Positions 8,512 to 16,702 are shown, counted from the first letter of the stretch. The stretch: 38,525 nucleotides of DNA from Alphaproteobacteria bacterium (GCA_030740435.1 JASLXG010000204.1:1-38525), one strand, 5' to 3'. The notes: generated by a model not told the origin, from the sequence alone. Translations and numbers: made by a program.

Positions 8512-9417
8512 ATGGCGGACCTCGACGACATCAAGGACGGCAAGGATTTCGGCGTCGGCATCGAGGCCCGCAACGAGGCCTTTTTCCTCAAGGGATCGGG
8601 GGCCCTGGATTGGGGCATGCAGAACCGCCTGGCGCGCATCTTCAATCCCCAGACCGGGCGCACCGTGATGCTGGCCTTCGACCACGGCTATTTCCAGGGG
8701 CCGACCACCGGCATCGAACGCATCGATCTGCAGATCGTGCCGCTGATCCCCCATGCCGACGTCTTGATGTGTACCCGCGGCGCGCTGCGAAGCTCCATCC
8801 CGGCCAGCACGCAAAAGCCCATCGTGCTGCGCTGCTCGGCCGGCCAGAGCATCCTGACCGAACTTTCCAACGAGCTCATCGGCGTCGACATCAACGATGC
8901 GCTGCGTCTCAACGCCGCCGCCATGGCGGCCCAGGTCTACATCGGCGCCGAGCACGAACACAAATCCATCGCCAACGTCATCAAGCTGATCGACAGCGGC
9001 ACCCAGTACGGCATCCCCACCCTCGCCGTCACCGGCGTCGGCGCCGAGATGACCCGCGATGCCCGCTATCTCGGCTTGGCCACGCGCATCGCCGCCGAGA
9101 TCGGAGCGCATTACGTCAAGACCTACTATATCGAGGAGGGCTTCGAACGCGTGGCGGCCGGCTGCCCGGTGCCCATCGTCATCGCCGGCGGCAAGAAGCT
9201 GCCCGAGCTCGAGGCCCTGACCATGGCCTCGCGGGCCATCCAGGGCGGCGCCCGCGGCGTTGACATGGGGCGCAACATTTTCCAGTCCGACTGCGCCCTG
9301 GCCATGATCCAGGCCGTCGCCGCCGTGGTCCACCGCGACGAGGCGCCGGACCAGGCGCTGCAGATGTACCAGGACCTCAAGGCCGACATCGAGGGCGGCC
9401 GCTCGGCCGCGCAATAG
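8512..9417 (+). CDS. lsrF: LsrF-like 3-hydroxy-5-phosphonooxypentane-2,4-dione thiolase
   Basis: A 301-residue class I aldolase-fold protein, strikingly like E. coli LsrF, which transfers the acetyl group of phosphorylated AI-2 breakdown product to CoA. The opening [13 protein letters not shown] and later blocks ([52 protein letters not shown]) agree with my memory of LsrF. The key residues fall at the same numbers: His58 in AFDHGY and Lys203 in VKTYY. GGAGA precedes the ATG. No lsrK, lsrR, lsrG or lsrACDB genes are in the window, so it may act on another phosphorylated diketone or sugar. It is the only rightward gene between the VOC gene and the GNAT relic. The alternative is a related DhnA-type aldolase. 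Confidence 0.9.
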   Translation: MADLDDIKDGKDFGVGIEARNEAFFLKGSGALDWGMQNRLARIFNPQTGRTVMLAFDHGYFQGPTTGIERIDLQIVPLIPHADVLMCTRGALRSSIPASTQKPIVLRCSAGQSILTELSNELIGVDINDALRLNAAAMAAQVYIGAEHEHKSIANVIKLIDSGTQYGIPTLAVTGVGAEMTRDARYLGLATRIAAEIGAHYVKTYYIEEGFERVAAGCPVPIVIAGGKKLPELEALTMASRAIQGGARGVDMGRNIFQSDCALAMIQAVAAVVHRDEAPDQALQMYQDLKADIEGGRSAAQ

Positions 9418-9463
9418 CGGCGCTTGGGGCCGCGCTCTGGCCCATTTGCCACCCCCACCCCAA

Positions 9464-9562
9464 CCCTCCCCCACAAGGGGGGAGGGGGCTGTAACCGGCC
9501 GTGACTCTCATTTTTTTTACCCCTCCCCCTTGATGGGGGAGGGCAGGGAGGGGGTGTTTTTT
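9464..9562. repeat. two tandem REP-like GC hairpins, second with a T-tract
   Basis: The same stem, CCCTCCCCC paired with GGGGGAGGG, occurs twice: 9464-9472 with 9478-9486, and 9521-9529 with 9535-9543. Each has a 5-base loop. The spacer holds an eight-T run (9511-9518), and another six-T run follows at 9557-9562 after a G-rich stretch. This is typical of dispersed intergenic repeats and could also end lsrF transcription in the rightward direction. It lies between convergent lsrF and the GNAT relic. Confidence 0.65.
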
Positions 9563-9666
9563 CGTTGCAAGGAGCTCGTCTCAGCGTAAGTCCGAATTCC
9601 TTCACAAACCCTTTCGCGGGGAAGCCGAATAGGCTCAGGCCCGACCGGCGGCAAGCTTGAGCCGCC

Positions 9667-10171
9667 TTAAGCCAAACGCTCGAACATCTGCTCGTCGACC
9701 GCCTTGCCCCATTGCTCGGCGCTGAGCTCGCGACAGAGCGAAAAGCCGAAGTCCTGGTAAAGCCGGCGGGCGGCATCGAGGCCGGCGAAGGTCCAGAGCC
9801 AAACGCGGGCGAAACCGACGTCGTCGCAAAACGCCATGGCCTCGGTCATGAGAAGCCGGCCCAGCCCGCGGTCCTGGCAGTCCTCGGCCATGATGAACCA
9901 GCGCAGATGGGCGGCACTGCCGTCGCCCGTCTCGCCGCCGTCGATGGTTGATGGCGCCGACCATGCGATCCTCCAGATAGGCGCACCAGAAGCCGTCGAG
10001 GGCAGGATCGAAGCGTTCCAGGAATTCCCCCAGCTCACGCGCCACTTTGGCCTCGAAATAGAGCCCGAAGTCCCAGTGCCGGCTGTAGTAGTCGGCGTGC
10101 AACTCGGCCACCCGGCCCAGCGCGCCGGGCCGGTAGCCGCTGATCTCGATCTCGCTCTCGCTCTCGCTCAT
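9667..10171 (-). pseudogene. GNAT-family N-acetyltransferase broken by a one-base frameshift
   Basis: The first part (ATG at 10171, MSESESEIEISGYRPG, then DFGLYFEAKVARELGEFLER and YLEDRMVGAI) is in one frame. The rest (TIDGGETGDGSAAHLRWF, the acetyl-CoA motif A region QDRGLGRLLMTEAM, and YQDFGFSLCREL) is in another and ends at 9667. The break is at 9948-9949: the minus strand reads GCCATCAACCATCGAC, and removing one A gives GCC ATC ACC ATC GAC, restoring AITIDGG. The joined protein would be about 167 residues, normal for a GNAT domain like that fused to MarR regulators. Either a true recent mutation or a single-base sequence error; the rest looks undecayed. Confidence 0.82.
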
Positions 10172-10241
10172 GGCGGACTCCCGAGGAATAGAGGGCGGCG
10201 CTATGATCGTCGTCGGCATAGCCTGCTGTAAAGGAGTAGCC

Positions 10242-10601
10242 ATGGAGGCGGTCAACATCGCAGAGAAGTTCGATCTCTTTTCCGACCACTGGAAACCCCG
10301 GATCGTCGGGCGGTTCAACGACACCCACGTCAAGCTGGCCAAGCTCGAAGGCGAGTTCGTCTGGCACAGCCACGCCGATACGGACGAGTTCTTTCTTGTC
10401 CACCGGGGCGAGTTGACCATCGAGATGCGGCAGCAGTCCGTGACGCTGCGGGCCGGCGAGTTCTTCGTCGTGCCGCGGGGCGTCGAGCACCGCCCGCTGG
10501 CCGCCGCTGAGTGCGAGATCGTGATGATCGAAGCGGCCGGAACGCTGAACACGGGCGAGGCCGGCGGCAGCCGCACCGTGGCCGATCCGGAGTGGCTGTG
10601 A
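10242..10601 (+). CDS. small cupin-domain protein
   Basis: A 119-residue single-domain cupin. Cupin motif 1 is seen in WHSHADTDEFFLVHRGEL (two His, Glu and the closing Gly), and motif 2 in LRAGEFFVVPRGVEHRP with the final His. The metal site is therefore complete. The start at 10242 is well supported by AAGGAG at 10231-10236; a longer reading has no homology. Its stop overlaps the GTG start of the deacetylase-like gene (GTGA), so the two form a coupled pair. The function is unknown; such cupins may be isomerases, dioxygenases or sensors. Confidence 0.85.
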   Translation: MEAVNIAEKFDLFSDHWKPRIVGRFNDTHVKLAKLEGEFVWHSHADTDEFFLVHRGELTIEMRQQSVTLRAGEFFVVPRGVEHRPLAAAECEIVMIEAAGTLNTGEAGGSRTVADPEWL

Positions 10602-11698
10602 AGGCGATCCATTTCGTTTCCAACCCGATCTTCGATAGCGCCAGCTTTCCCCCCGAACACCCGCTGGGCTTTCGCCGCGTCGGCGCCGTGATCGAGCTTT
10701 GCCGCCTGCTGGGCTGGCTCGACGAGGAACGCCTGGTTATGGGCGACGAGGCGCCCCGGGACGTTCTCGAACGCTTCCATACGCCCGACTACCTCGATGC
10801 CCTGCAGGCCGCCGACGAAAACCAAACGGCGTCCCGCGAAGTGCGCCGGCGCTACCGCCTGGGCACGCCCGACAACCCCATCTTCCCCGGCATGTACGCC
10901 CGCCCGGCACGGGCCTGCGGCGGCTCGCTGAAGGCGGCCCAGTTGGTGCAAGCGGGCGGCGTCGCCTTTCACCCCGCCGGCGGCACCCACCACGGCCGGC
11001 CCGACCGGGCGGCCGGGTTCTGTTTTCTCAACGATCCGGTGTTCGCCATCCTGGGGCTTTTGGACGGCGGCGCCGAGCGGGTTCTCTACGTCGATTTCGA
11101 CGCCCACCACGGCGACGGCGTACAGGACGCCTTCGCCGCCGAGGAACGCGTCTTCACCTTCTCCGTCCACGAGGCCGGACGCTGGCCGCGCACGGGCGAT
11201 CTCGACGACCGGGGCTTGGGCCGGGCGCGCAACTTGCCGCTGCCGGCCGGCGGCAACGACAGCGAACTGGCCTGGATTTGCGAAGCGGCGCTCGGGCCCT
11301 GGCTGGCCACCACGGCGCCCGACGCCCTGGTCGTGCAGTGCGGCGCCGACGGCCTCTTCGAGGATCCGCTGTGCCGGTTGGAGTATTCCAACGCTGCCTT
11401 GTGGCAGGCCGTGGCGGATCTGGTGGTCAGCGTGCCGCGGGCCGTGGTGCTGGGCGGCGGCGGCTACCACCCCCAGGCCTTGGTGCGTTGCTGGAGCGGG
11501 CTTTGGGCCACCCTCGACGGCCGCACCGTACCCGCCGAGCTGCCGGCCCAGGCCCGGGCCTTGCTGGCCGGGCTTGGCGGCGGGCGGCAGCGGCACGCCG
11601 TCGAGCCACGGCTTTTGACCACCTTGGCCGATCCCCCTCGGCCGGGAGCCGTGCGCGACGAGGTGCGCCGGGCCGTGGCCACGATGGCGGCCGGATGA
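10598..11698 (+). CDS. histone deacetylase/AcuC-family amidohydrolase
   Basis: Zinc-dependent deacetylase-fold hydrolase of 366 residues. Family motifs appear in order: FHTPDYLDAL, PAGGTHHGRPDRAAGFCFLND (the tandem His charge relay), VLYVDFDAHHGDGVQDAF (Asp and His zinc ligands), VVQCGADGLFEDPL (third ligand Asp), and GGGGYHPQALVRCW. The catalytic centre looks intact. Bacterial members deacetylate acetyl-CoA synthetase, acetylpolyamines or small amides; I cannot tell which here. The GTG at 10598 overlaps the cupin stop and begins the conserved strand KAIHFVSNPIF, so I prefer it over further upstream starts. Confidence 0.92.
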   Translation: MKAIHFVSNPIFDSASFPPEHPLGFRRVGAVIELCRLLGWLDEERLVMGDEAPRDVLERFHTPDYLDALQAADENQTASREVRRRYRLGTPDNPIFPGMYARPARACGGSLKAAQLVQAGGVAFHPAGGTHHGRPDRAAGFCFLNDPVFAILGLLDGGAERVLYVDFDAHHGDGVQDAFAAEERVFTFSVHEAGRWPRTGDLDDRGLGRARNLPLPAGGNDSELAWICEAALGPWLATTAPDALVVQCGADGLFEDPLCRLEYSNAALWQAVADLVVSVPRAVVLGGGGYHPQALVRCWSGLWATLDGRTVPAELPAQARALLAGLGGGRQRHAVEPRLLTTLADPPRPGAVRDEVRRAVATMAAG

Positions 11699-11727
11699 GG
11701 TTGCAGGTGACGGCGGCGGTCGTGAAT

Positions 11728-11760
11728 TTGTTGGTGTCTACAAGGGGTTTGTGTATATAA
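11728..11760 (+). promoter_or_regulatory. candidate promoter of the soxYZB cluster
   Basis: TTGGTG at 11731-11736 and TATATA at 11754-11759 are 17 bases apart, a plausible sigma-70-like pair in an AT-rich patch of otherwise GC-rich sequence. GAATTTG (11724-11730) and CAAATTC (beginning about 11762) form a 7-bp inverted repeat around it. The leader to soxY would be about 150 bases. Confidence 0.35.
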
Positions 11761-11852
11761 GCAAATTCTAATAGGCAGCGCTTTCCGGGTCGGAGTGGAG
11801 ATCTCGGGCAGGGGGGCGAACGAAGCCGGGACAGCGAAGATTTCATAGCTTA

Positions 11853-11869
11853 CCTTCAGCCCCTGAAGG
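11853..11869. promoter_or_regulatory. perfect short inverted repeat in the soxY leader
   Basis: CCTTCAG, three C residues, then CTGAAGG form a perfect 7-bp-arm inverted repeat 46 bases upstream of the soxY start. It could be an operator for a thiosulfate-responsive repressor (for example a SoxR type) or a leader hairpin. No regulator gene is beside it. Confidence 0.35.
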
Positions 11870-11915
11870 CGCGAGATTGGGGACGGTGAACCCGTCGATC
11901 GGGAGGAAATGCGCA

Positions 11916-12383
11916 ATGGACGCAACGGAGAAACATGGGCTCAGCCGGCGCGGCTTCTTTGCCGCGGCCGGCGCCGGGGTCCTGGCGGCCGCGGGGGTAT
12001 CGGGCTCGGCCCGGGCCGACCTGCCGAAGATGAAGGCTGCCATCGCCAAGGAATTCGGGCCCGGCCCCTACAAGAAAAACAGGGTTCATCTCAAGACGCC
12101 GATCATCGCCGAGAACGGCCGTGTGGTGCCCATTCAGGTGACCGTCGAAAGCCCCATGAGCGACAGCGACTACGTCAAGCGGGTGGGCGTCTTCGTGCAG
12201 GAAAACCCCAACCCGGAGGTCGCCGTCTTCCATTTCACCCCGGCCTGCGGCAAGGGCTGGGTCAAGACCAATTGCCGCATGAGCAAGACCTCGCCGGTCA
12301 TTGCCGTGGCCGAAATGAGCGACGGCTCGGTCCACATCACCCAAAGCACCGTCAAGGTGACCATCGGCGGCTGCGGCGGCTGA
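11916..12383 (+). CDS. soxY: SoxY, sulfur-carrier subunit of the Sox thiosulfate-oxidising system
   Basis: Periplasmic protein whose C-terminal Cys carries the sulfur substrate during thiosulfate oxidation. The 155-residue precursor has a Tat signal (LSRRGFFAAAGAGVLAAAGV, twin Arg then a hydrophobic stretch). The SoxY fold follows (VHLKTPIIAENGRVVPIQV) and the diagnostic C-terminal swinging arm GGCGG. I chose the ATG at 11916, with GGGAGGAAA just upstream, rather than an earlier GTG, because it places the Tat motif normally. soxZ begins 25 bases downstream, as expected for the SoxYZ heterodimer. Confidence 0.97.
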   Translation: MDATEKHGLSRRGFFAAAGAGVLAAAGVSGSARADLPKMKAAIAKEFGPGPYKKNRVHLKTPIIAENGRVVPIQVTVESPMSDSDYVKRVGVFVQENPNPEVAVFHFTPACGKGWVKTNCRMSKTSPVIAVAEMSDGSVHITQSTVKVTIGGCGG

Positions 12384-12408
12384 GGAACCTTGGAAGGAGA
12401 TAGAAAAA

Positions 12409-12729
12409 ATGGCATCGGCACGCATGAAGGTTCCGAAGAAGGCCGAGAAGGGTGAAGTCATCACCGTCAAGAGCCTGATCAAGCACGCCATGGAAACCGG
12501 CCAGCGCAAGGGCAAGGACGGCAAGAAGGTGCCGCGCATGATCATCAACAGCGTGGTCTGCACCTATAACGGCCGTGAGGTCTTCAAGGCCGACTGGTGG
12601 CCCGCCATCGCCGCCAACCCGTACCTGTCGTTCAACCTGCGGGCCGAGGATTCGGGCACTGTCGAGCTCTCCTGGACCGACGACGCCGGCAAGACGGTCA
12701 AGCAATCGGCCGAGATGGAAGTTATTTAG
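12409..12729 (+). CDS. soxZ: SoxZ, partner of SoxY
   Basis: A 106-residue Ig-like subunit that binds SoxY to form the periplasmic sulfur carrier. It shows typical SoxZ features: opening with RMKVPKKAEKGEVITVKSLI, a central HAMETGQRKGKDGKKVPR, and an ending with WTDDAGKTVKQSAEMEV. It has no signal peptide, as usual; SoxZ is exported with SoxY. GGAAGGAGA lies before the ATG. It is in the same operon as soxY. Confidence 0.96.
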   Translation: MASARMKVPKKAEKGEVITVKSLIKHAMETGQRKGKDGKKVPRMIINSVVCTYNGREVFKADWWPAIAANPYLSFNLRAEDSGTVELSWTDDAGKTVKQSAEMEVI

Positions 12730-12838
12730 CGCCTGATGACGCCGTCCCTCCGCGGGTGAGGGATCGAAGCATTCGGAAACAGCGGGGGATACTTCGGCGT
12801 CTTCCGTTGCCGCCGGTCAGCAGAACGGAAACGCCGAC

Positions 12839-14527
12839 ATGTTGAGCCGCCGTGACTTCCTGCAGGTGACCGCGGCCGCCGCCGCGCTGTCGGCTGCGCC
12901 GGGCGGCCTGGCCCGGGCCGCCGGCAAGCAGGCCATCGGCCAGGACGAGCTCTTGGCCTTCGAGCCGCTGGGCCAGGTGACGCTCTTGAATTTCACCGAC
13001 TGCCATGCCCAGATCGTCCCCATCCACTTCCGCGAGCCTTCGCTGAACCTGGGTTTCGGGGCCAACCGGGGCTTGCCGCCGCACATCACCGGCAAGCAGA
13101 TGCTGGCGCACTTCGGCCTGCGCCCGGGCAGCCCCGAGGCCTATGCCTTTTCGTCGCACGATTTCGTGGCCCTGGCCCGCGATTACGGCCGCGTCGGCGG
13201 CCTCGACCGCCTGACCACTCTGGTCAAGGCCATCCGTGCCGAACGCCCGGGCAAAACGCTGCTGCTGGACGGCGGCGACACCTGGCAGGGCTCGTTGACG
13301 GCGCTGGAGAGTCGGGGCGGCGACATGGTGCGGCTGGCCAACGCGCTGGGCGTCGAGGCCATGACGGCGCACTGGGAATTCACCTACGGCGCCGAGCGCG
13401 TCATGGAACTCAAGGACAAGCTCGACTTTCCCTTCCTGGCCGGCAACGTCAAAGAGCTCGATTGGGACGACGACGTCTTCGAGCACACCGCGACCTACCA
13501 GCGCGGCGGCCTCGAGATCGCCGTCATCGGCCAGGCTTTTCCCTACACCCCCATCGCCAACCCGCGATATTTGATTCCCGAATGGTCCTTCGGCATCGAG
13601 GAGGAACGCCTGCAGGAACGCGTGACGGCGGCTCGTGAGGGTGGCGCCGACCTGGTGGTGGTGCTGAGCCACAACGGCTTCGACGTCGACCGCAAGCTGG
13701 CCGGCCGGGTCGCCGGCATCGACGTTTTGCTCACCGGCCACACCCACGATGCCATCCCGGCGGCCGTCGAGGTGGGCCGGACGCTGCTGGTGGCGGCCGG
13801 GTCGCACGGCAAGTTCCTGGCGCGTTTGGACCTCGACGTGCAACATAAGAAGGTCCGCGCCTATCGCTTCAAGCTGATCCCGGTGCTGGCCGACGCCATC
13901 TCGCCCGATGCCGAAATGGCGGCCCTGGTGGCCGAGCAGCGCGCCCCCCACAAGGCGCGGCTCGACCGCGTGCTGGGCCGCACCAGTACGACGCTTTACC
14001 GGCGCGGCAACCTGGCCGGCACCTTCGATGACCTGATTTGCCAGGCGCTGATGGCCGAGCGCGACGCCGAAATCGCACTGTCGCCCGGCTTTCGCTGGGG
14101 GGCGACGCTGCTCCCTGGCGACGACATCACCTTCGAGGCCGTGACCAACCAGACCGCCATCACCTACGCCAACGCCTACCGCACCGAGATGACCGGCAGT
14201 TTCCTGAAAGAGGTACTGGAGGACGTGGCCGACAACATCTTCAATGCCGATCCCTACCAGCAGCAGGGCGGCGACATGGTGCGCACCGGCGGCCTGGGCT
14301 TCACCATCGATCTCGGCCGCCGGATCGGCTATCGCATCTCGGGCCTGACGCTGTTGCGCAGCGGCCAGCCCATCGAGGCCGGCAAGACCTACGTGGTCAG
14401 CGGCTGGGCCTCGGTCAACGAGGGCACCGAGGGGCCGGCCATCTACGACGTGGTGAGCAGCTACGTCGAGCACAAAAAGTTGATTCGTATGGACCCCAAG
14501 CCCCATATAAGGGTGGTTGGCCTCTGA
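12839..14527 (+). CDS. soxB: SoxB, sulfate thiohydrolase of the Sox system
   Basis: Di-manganese 5'-nucleotidase-like hydrolase that releases sulfate from SoxY-bound S-sulfonate in the periplasm. The 562-residue precursor begins with a Tat signal (MLSRRDFLQVTAAAAALSAA). Metal-site motifs follow: NFTDCHAQ, LLLDGGDTWQGS, the SoxB-typical HWEFTYG in place of GNHE, VVLSHNGFDVD and LLTGHTHDA. A C-terminal nucleotidase domain ends near IRVVGL. Length is normal. It follows soxZ after 109 bases without an obvious terminator. soxXA and soxCD are not in the window. Confidence 0.97.
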   Translation: MLSRRDFLQVTAAAAALSAAPGGLARAAGKQAIGQDELLAFEPLGQVTLLNFTDCHAQIVPIHFREPSLNLGFGANRGLPPHITGKQMLAHFGLRPGSPEAYAFSSHDFVALARDYGRVGGLDRLTTLVKAIRAERPGKTLLLDGGDTWQGSLTALESRGGDMVRLANALGVEAMTAHWEFTYGAERVMELKDKLDFPFLAGNVKELDWDDDVFEHTATYQRGGLEIAVIGQAFPYTPIANPRYLIPEWSFGIEEERLQERVTAAREGGADLVVVLSHNGFDVDRKLAGRVAGIDVLLTGHTHDAIPAAVEVGRTLLVAAGSHGKFLARLDLDVQHKKVRAYRFKLIPVLADAISPDAEMAALVAEQRAPHKARLDRVLGRTSTTLYRRGNLAGTFDDLICQALMAERDAEIALSPGFRWGATLLPGDDITFEAVTNQTAITYANAYRTEMTGSFLKEVLEDVADNIFNADPYQQQGGDMVRTGGLGFTIDLGRRIGYRISGLTLLRSGQPIEAGKTYVVSGWASVNEGTEGPAIYDVVSSYVEHKKLIRMDPKPHIRVVGL

Positions 14528-14555
14528 ACGATTGCGCCTGGGTCCCGGGTCTTAC

Positions 14556-15302
14556 ATGAACATTTTCGACATCAGTTACCTGGCCGCCGGCAGTGCCGGC
14601 CTGATCAGCTTTCTCTCACCCTGCGTGCTGCCGCTGGTGCCGGCATACCTTTGCTTCGTGGCCGGCACTTCGCTCGACCAGATGATGGAGGGCGAGGACG
14701 GTGTGGACAAGGTGCTGGCCCGGCGCATGGCGCTGTCGGCACTTTTCTTCGTGCTCGGATTCTCCACCGTCTTCATCTCCATGGGAGCGACGGCCTCGGC
14801 GTTGAGCGCGCTGATCTTCGACCACATCGACATCATCGGCAAAGTGGCCGGCGTCGTCATCGTGGTCTTCGGGCTGCACTACATGGGGCTCTTCCGCATC
14901 CGCATCCTGGAGCGCGAGGTGCGCTTCAATCCCCAACGCAGGCCGGCCGGCTGGCTCGGCGCCTACCTGCTGGGCCTGGCTTTCGCCTTCGGCTGGACGC
15001 CCTGCGTCGGCCCCATCCTGGCCACGATCTTGACGTTGGCCGCGTCGAGTGAATCGCTGGGCTACGGCGTTTCGCTGCTCACCGTCTATGCCTTGGGGCT
15101 GGGCATCCCGTTCATGATCGCGGCGCTCGCCATCAATCCCTTCATGAACTTCCTCAGGCGCTTCCGCCGCCACATCCGCAAGGTCGAACTGACGGCCGGC
15201 GGCCTTTTGGTGGCGACCGGCCTGATGATCTTCTTCAACAAGCTGGGCGAGTTCAGCTACTTGATTCTCGAGGCCTTTCCGGCGCTGGGAACTATCGGTT
15301 AG
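14556..15302 (+). CDS. ccdA: CcdA/DsbD-like membrane thiol-reductant transporter (SoxV-like)
   Basis: Polytopic inner-membrane protein of 248 residues, about six helices, that passes electrons from cytoplasmic thioredoxin to periplasmic thioredoxins. The conserved Cys/Pro motifs are present: LSPCVLPLVPAY in the first helix and GWTPCVGPILA in the fourth. Beside soxYZB it probably does the job of SoxV, keeping the SoxY Cys reduced; no soxW is seen here. The ATG at 14556 starts the typical amino end and lies 28 bases past soxB. Its stop TAG (15300-15302) is the first triplet of the palindromic element that separates it from sat. Confidence 0.92.
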   Translation: MNIFDISYLAAGSAGLISFLSPCVLPLVPAYLCFVAGTSLDQMMEGEDGVDKVLARRMALSALFFVLGFSTVFISMGATASALSALIFDHIDIIGKVAGVVIVVFGLHYMGLFRIRILEREVRFNPQRRPAGWLGAYLLGLAFAFGWTPCVGPILATILTLAASSESLGYGVSLLTVYALGLGIPFMIAALAINPFMNFLRRFRRHIRKVELTAGGLLVATGLMIFFNKLGEFSYLILEAFPALGTIG

Positions 15303-15471
15303 AGCATCGCCCGGTTAGATTTTCGCATTCTGACGGAGGCAATTTGGTCCGAGGGCAGGAGGTGGGCGCAGCGTGTAGTGGGACTACTCGCAAGCCCGCC
15401 GACGCCGCCTCGGATCAAAAGGACCCGCCGCAGGGTATCAGAATGGGTAAATCCAACCGGGCGCTGCTCTA
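15300..15471. mobile_element. 172-bp imperfect palindrome, MITE-like, between ccdA and sat
   Basis: The outer arms 15300-15333 and 15438-15471 match as inverted repeats at 30 of 34 positions (both read TAGAGCAnCGCCCGGTT, later CATTCTGA). TCCGAGG recurs inverted further in. The centre closes with GTAGT GGG ACTAC (15375-15387), so nearly the whole segment can fold into one long hairpin. It starts and ends in TA, like TA-target elements of the IS630/Tc1 type, and encodes no protein I recognise. Its first and last triplets are the stop codons of the two converging genes. It may also act as a two-way terminator. Confidence 0.7.
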
Positions 15472-16635
15472 CAGCCCGTCGTAGTAGGCCTGCAGCACCT
15501 GCACGATTTCCGGCCGGCTGAATTCCAGGGGAATCTCCTCGTGGTTGGCGAACATTTCGCGCAACCGCGTGCCCGAGATATTGAGCCGCTCGTCGTCGCC
15601 GTGGGGGCAGGTGCGGCCGGTGGCCAGGCTGCCGCAGGAAAAGCAGAAAAAAGTGATATCGATCTTCAGCGGTTTGGTCTCCAGCGCCCCTGAGGGGATC
15701 TCGTCGAAGATATGCTGGGCATCGAAGGGGCCGTAATAATCGCCGACGCCGGCGTGGTCGCGGCCCACCACCAGGTCCGAACAGCCGAAGTTCTGGCGGA
15801 ATAGAGCATGCAACAAGGCCTCGCGCGGCCCGGCGTAGCGCATCTCGATGGGGTAGCCGGCCTGGACCACGGTGCCGGGCACGAAATAGTTCTCCACCAG
15901 GGCGTCGATGGCGGCCACCCGCACGTCGGCCGGGATGTCGCCGGGCTTGAGCTTGCCCAGCACCTGGTGAATCAGAAGACCGTCGCAAATCTCGACGGCG
16001 ATCTTGGCCAGGTATTCGTGGCTCCGGTGCATGGGGTTGCGGGTCTGGAAGGCGGCGACGCGCGACCAGCCATTGGCGGCGAAGGCCGCGCGGGTCTCGG
16101 CCGGGCGCATGTAAAGATCGGCATGGCGGCCCGGAAGGTCGCCCTCGTCCAGCACCTGCACATGGCCGGCCAGGTTGACCTCGGGCTGGGCCATCACCTT
16201 CTCGACACCGGGGTGGGCCGGATCCTCGGTGCGGAAGACCGAACGGCATTCCAGCGCCTTGTCGATCTGGTATTTTTCCTCGAGCGTCATGAGCGCCATG
16301 ATGGTGCCCGCTTCGCCGTCCACCAACGCCACCTCGTCGCCGAGCTTCAGGCCGGCAGCCAACTCGCTCGAGCAGGAAAGCGTAATCGGGATGGGCCAGA
16401 AGAGGCCGTCCTTGAGCTGCATGTCGGTGCAGACGCCGTGCCAGTCGTCGTGCCCCATGAAGCCCGCGAGCGGCGAATAGGCGCCCATCGAAAGCATCAG
16501 CAGGTCCGAAACCTCGCGGCTCGATAGCGGTATCTGGGCAAGTCCCGCGGCATGCGTTAGGGTCTCGGCGCGTTCCACCGCAGTGGCCAGTAGGGGCTTC
16601 AGCGCCCCACCATGAGGCTTTACCAGTTCCGACAT
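15469..16635 (-). CDS. sat: sulfate adenylyltransferase (ATP sulfurylase), dissimilatory type
   Basis: A 388-residue homo-oligomeric ATP sulfurylase. In sulfur oxidisers it runs in the direction APS plus pyrophosphate to ATP plus sulfate, a substrate-level phosphorylation. The active-site motif [15 protein letters not shown] (QxRNPxHxxH) and [18 protein letters not shown] are intact. A Cys-rich [18 protein letters not shown] precedes the conserved [10 protein letters not shown]. No APS-kinase domain is fused, which fits a dissimilatory rather than assimilatory role. The start at 16635 ([10 protein letters not shown]) has a clear GGGAGGAAT. It diverges from the qmo operon and converges on ccdA. 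Confidence 0.96.
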   Translation of the reverse strand: MSELVKPHGGALKPLLATAVERAETLTHAAGLAQIPLSSREVSDLLMLSMGAYSPLAGFMGHDDWHGVCTDMQLKDGLFWPIPITLSCSSELAAGLKLGDEVALVDGEAGTIMALMTLEEKYQIDKALECRSVFRTEDPAHPGVEKVMAQPEVNLAGHVQVLDEGDLPGRHADLYMRPAETRAAFAANGWSRVAAFQTRNPMHRSHEYLAKIAVEICDGLLIHQVLGKLKPGDIPADVRVAAIDALVENYFVPGTVVQAGYPIEMRYAGPREALLHALFRQNFGCSDLVVGRDHAGVGDYYGPFDAQHIFDEIPSGALETKPLKIDITFFCFSCGSLATGRTCPHGDDERLNISGTRLREMFANHEEIPLEFSRPEIVQVLQAYYDGL

Positions 16636-16702
16636 GATTCCTCCCGATCTTCCCGACAATATGTTTGTTGTTGGCGGCTGGAGCCGCGATTTTTTGTAGC
16701 AG

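Noticed and set aside
15300-15471. Reading the palindrome as a plain rho-independent terminator
   Set aside because: The arms are far longer than a usual terminator, lack a T-tract, and end in TA at both stop codons; an element origin explains more, though terminator function is still possible.
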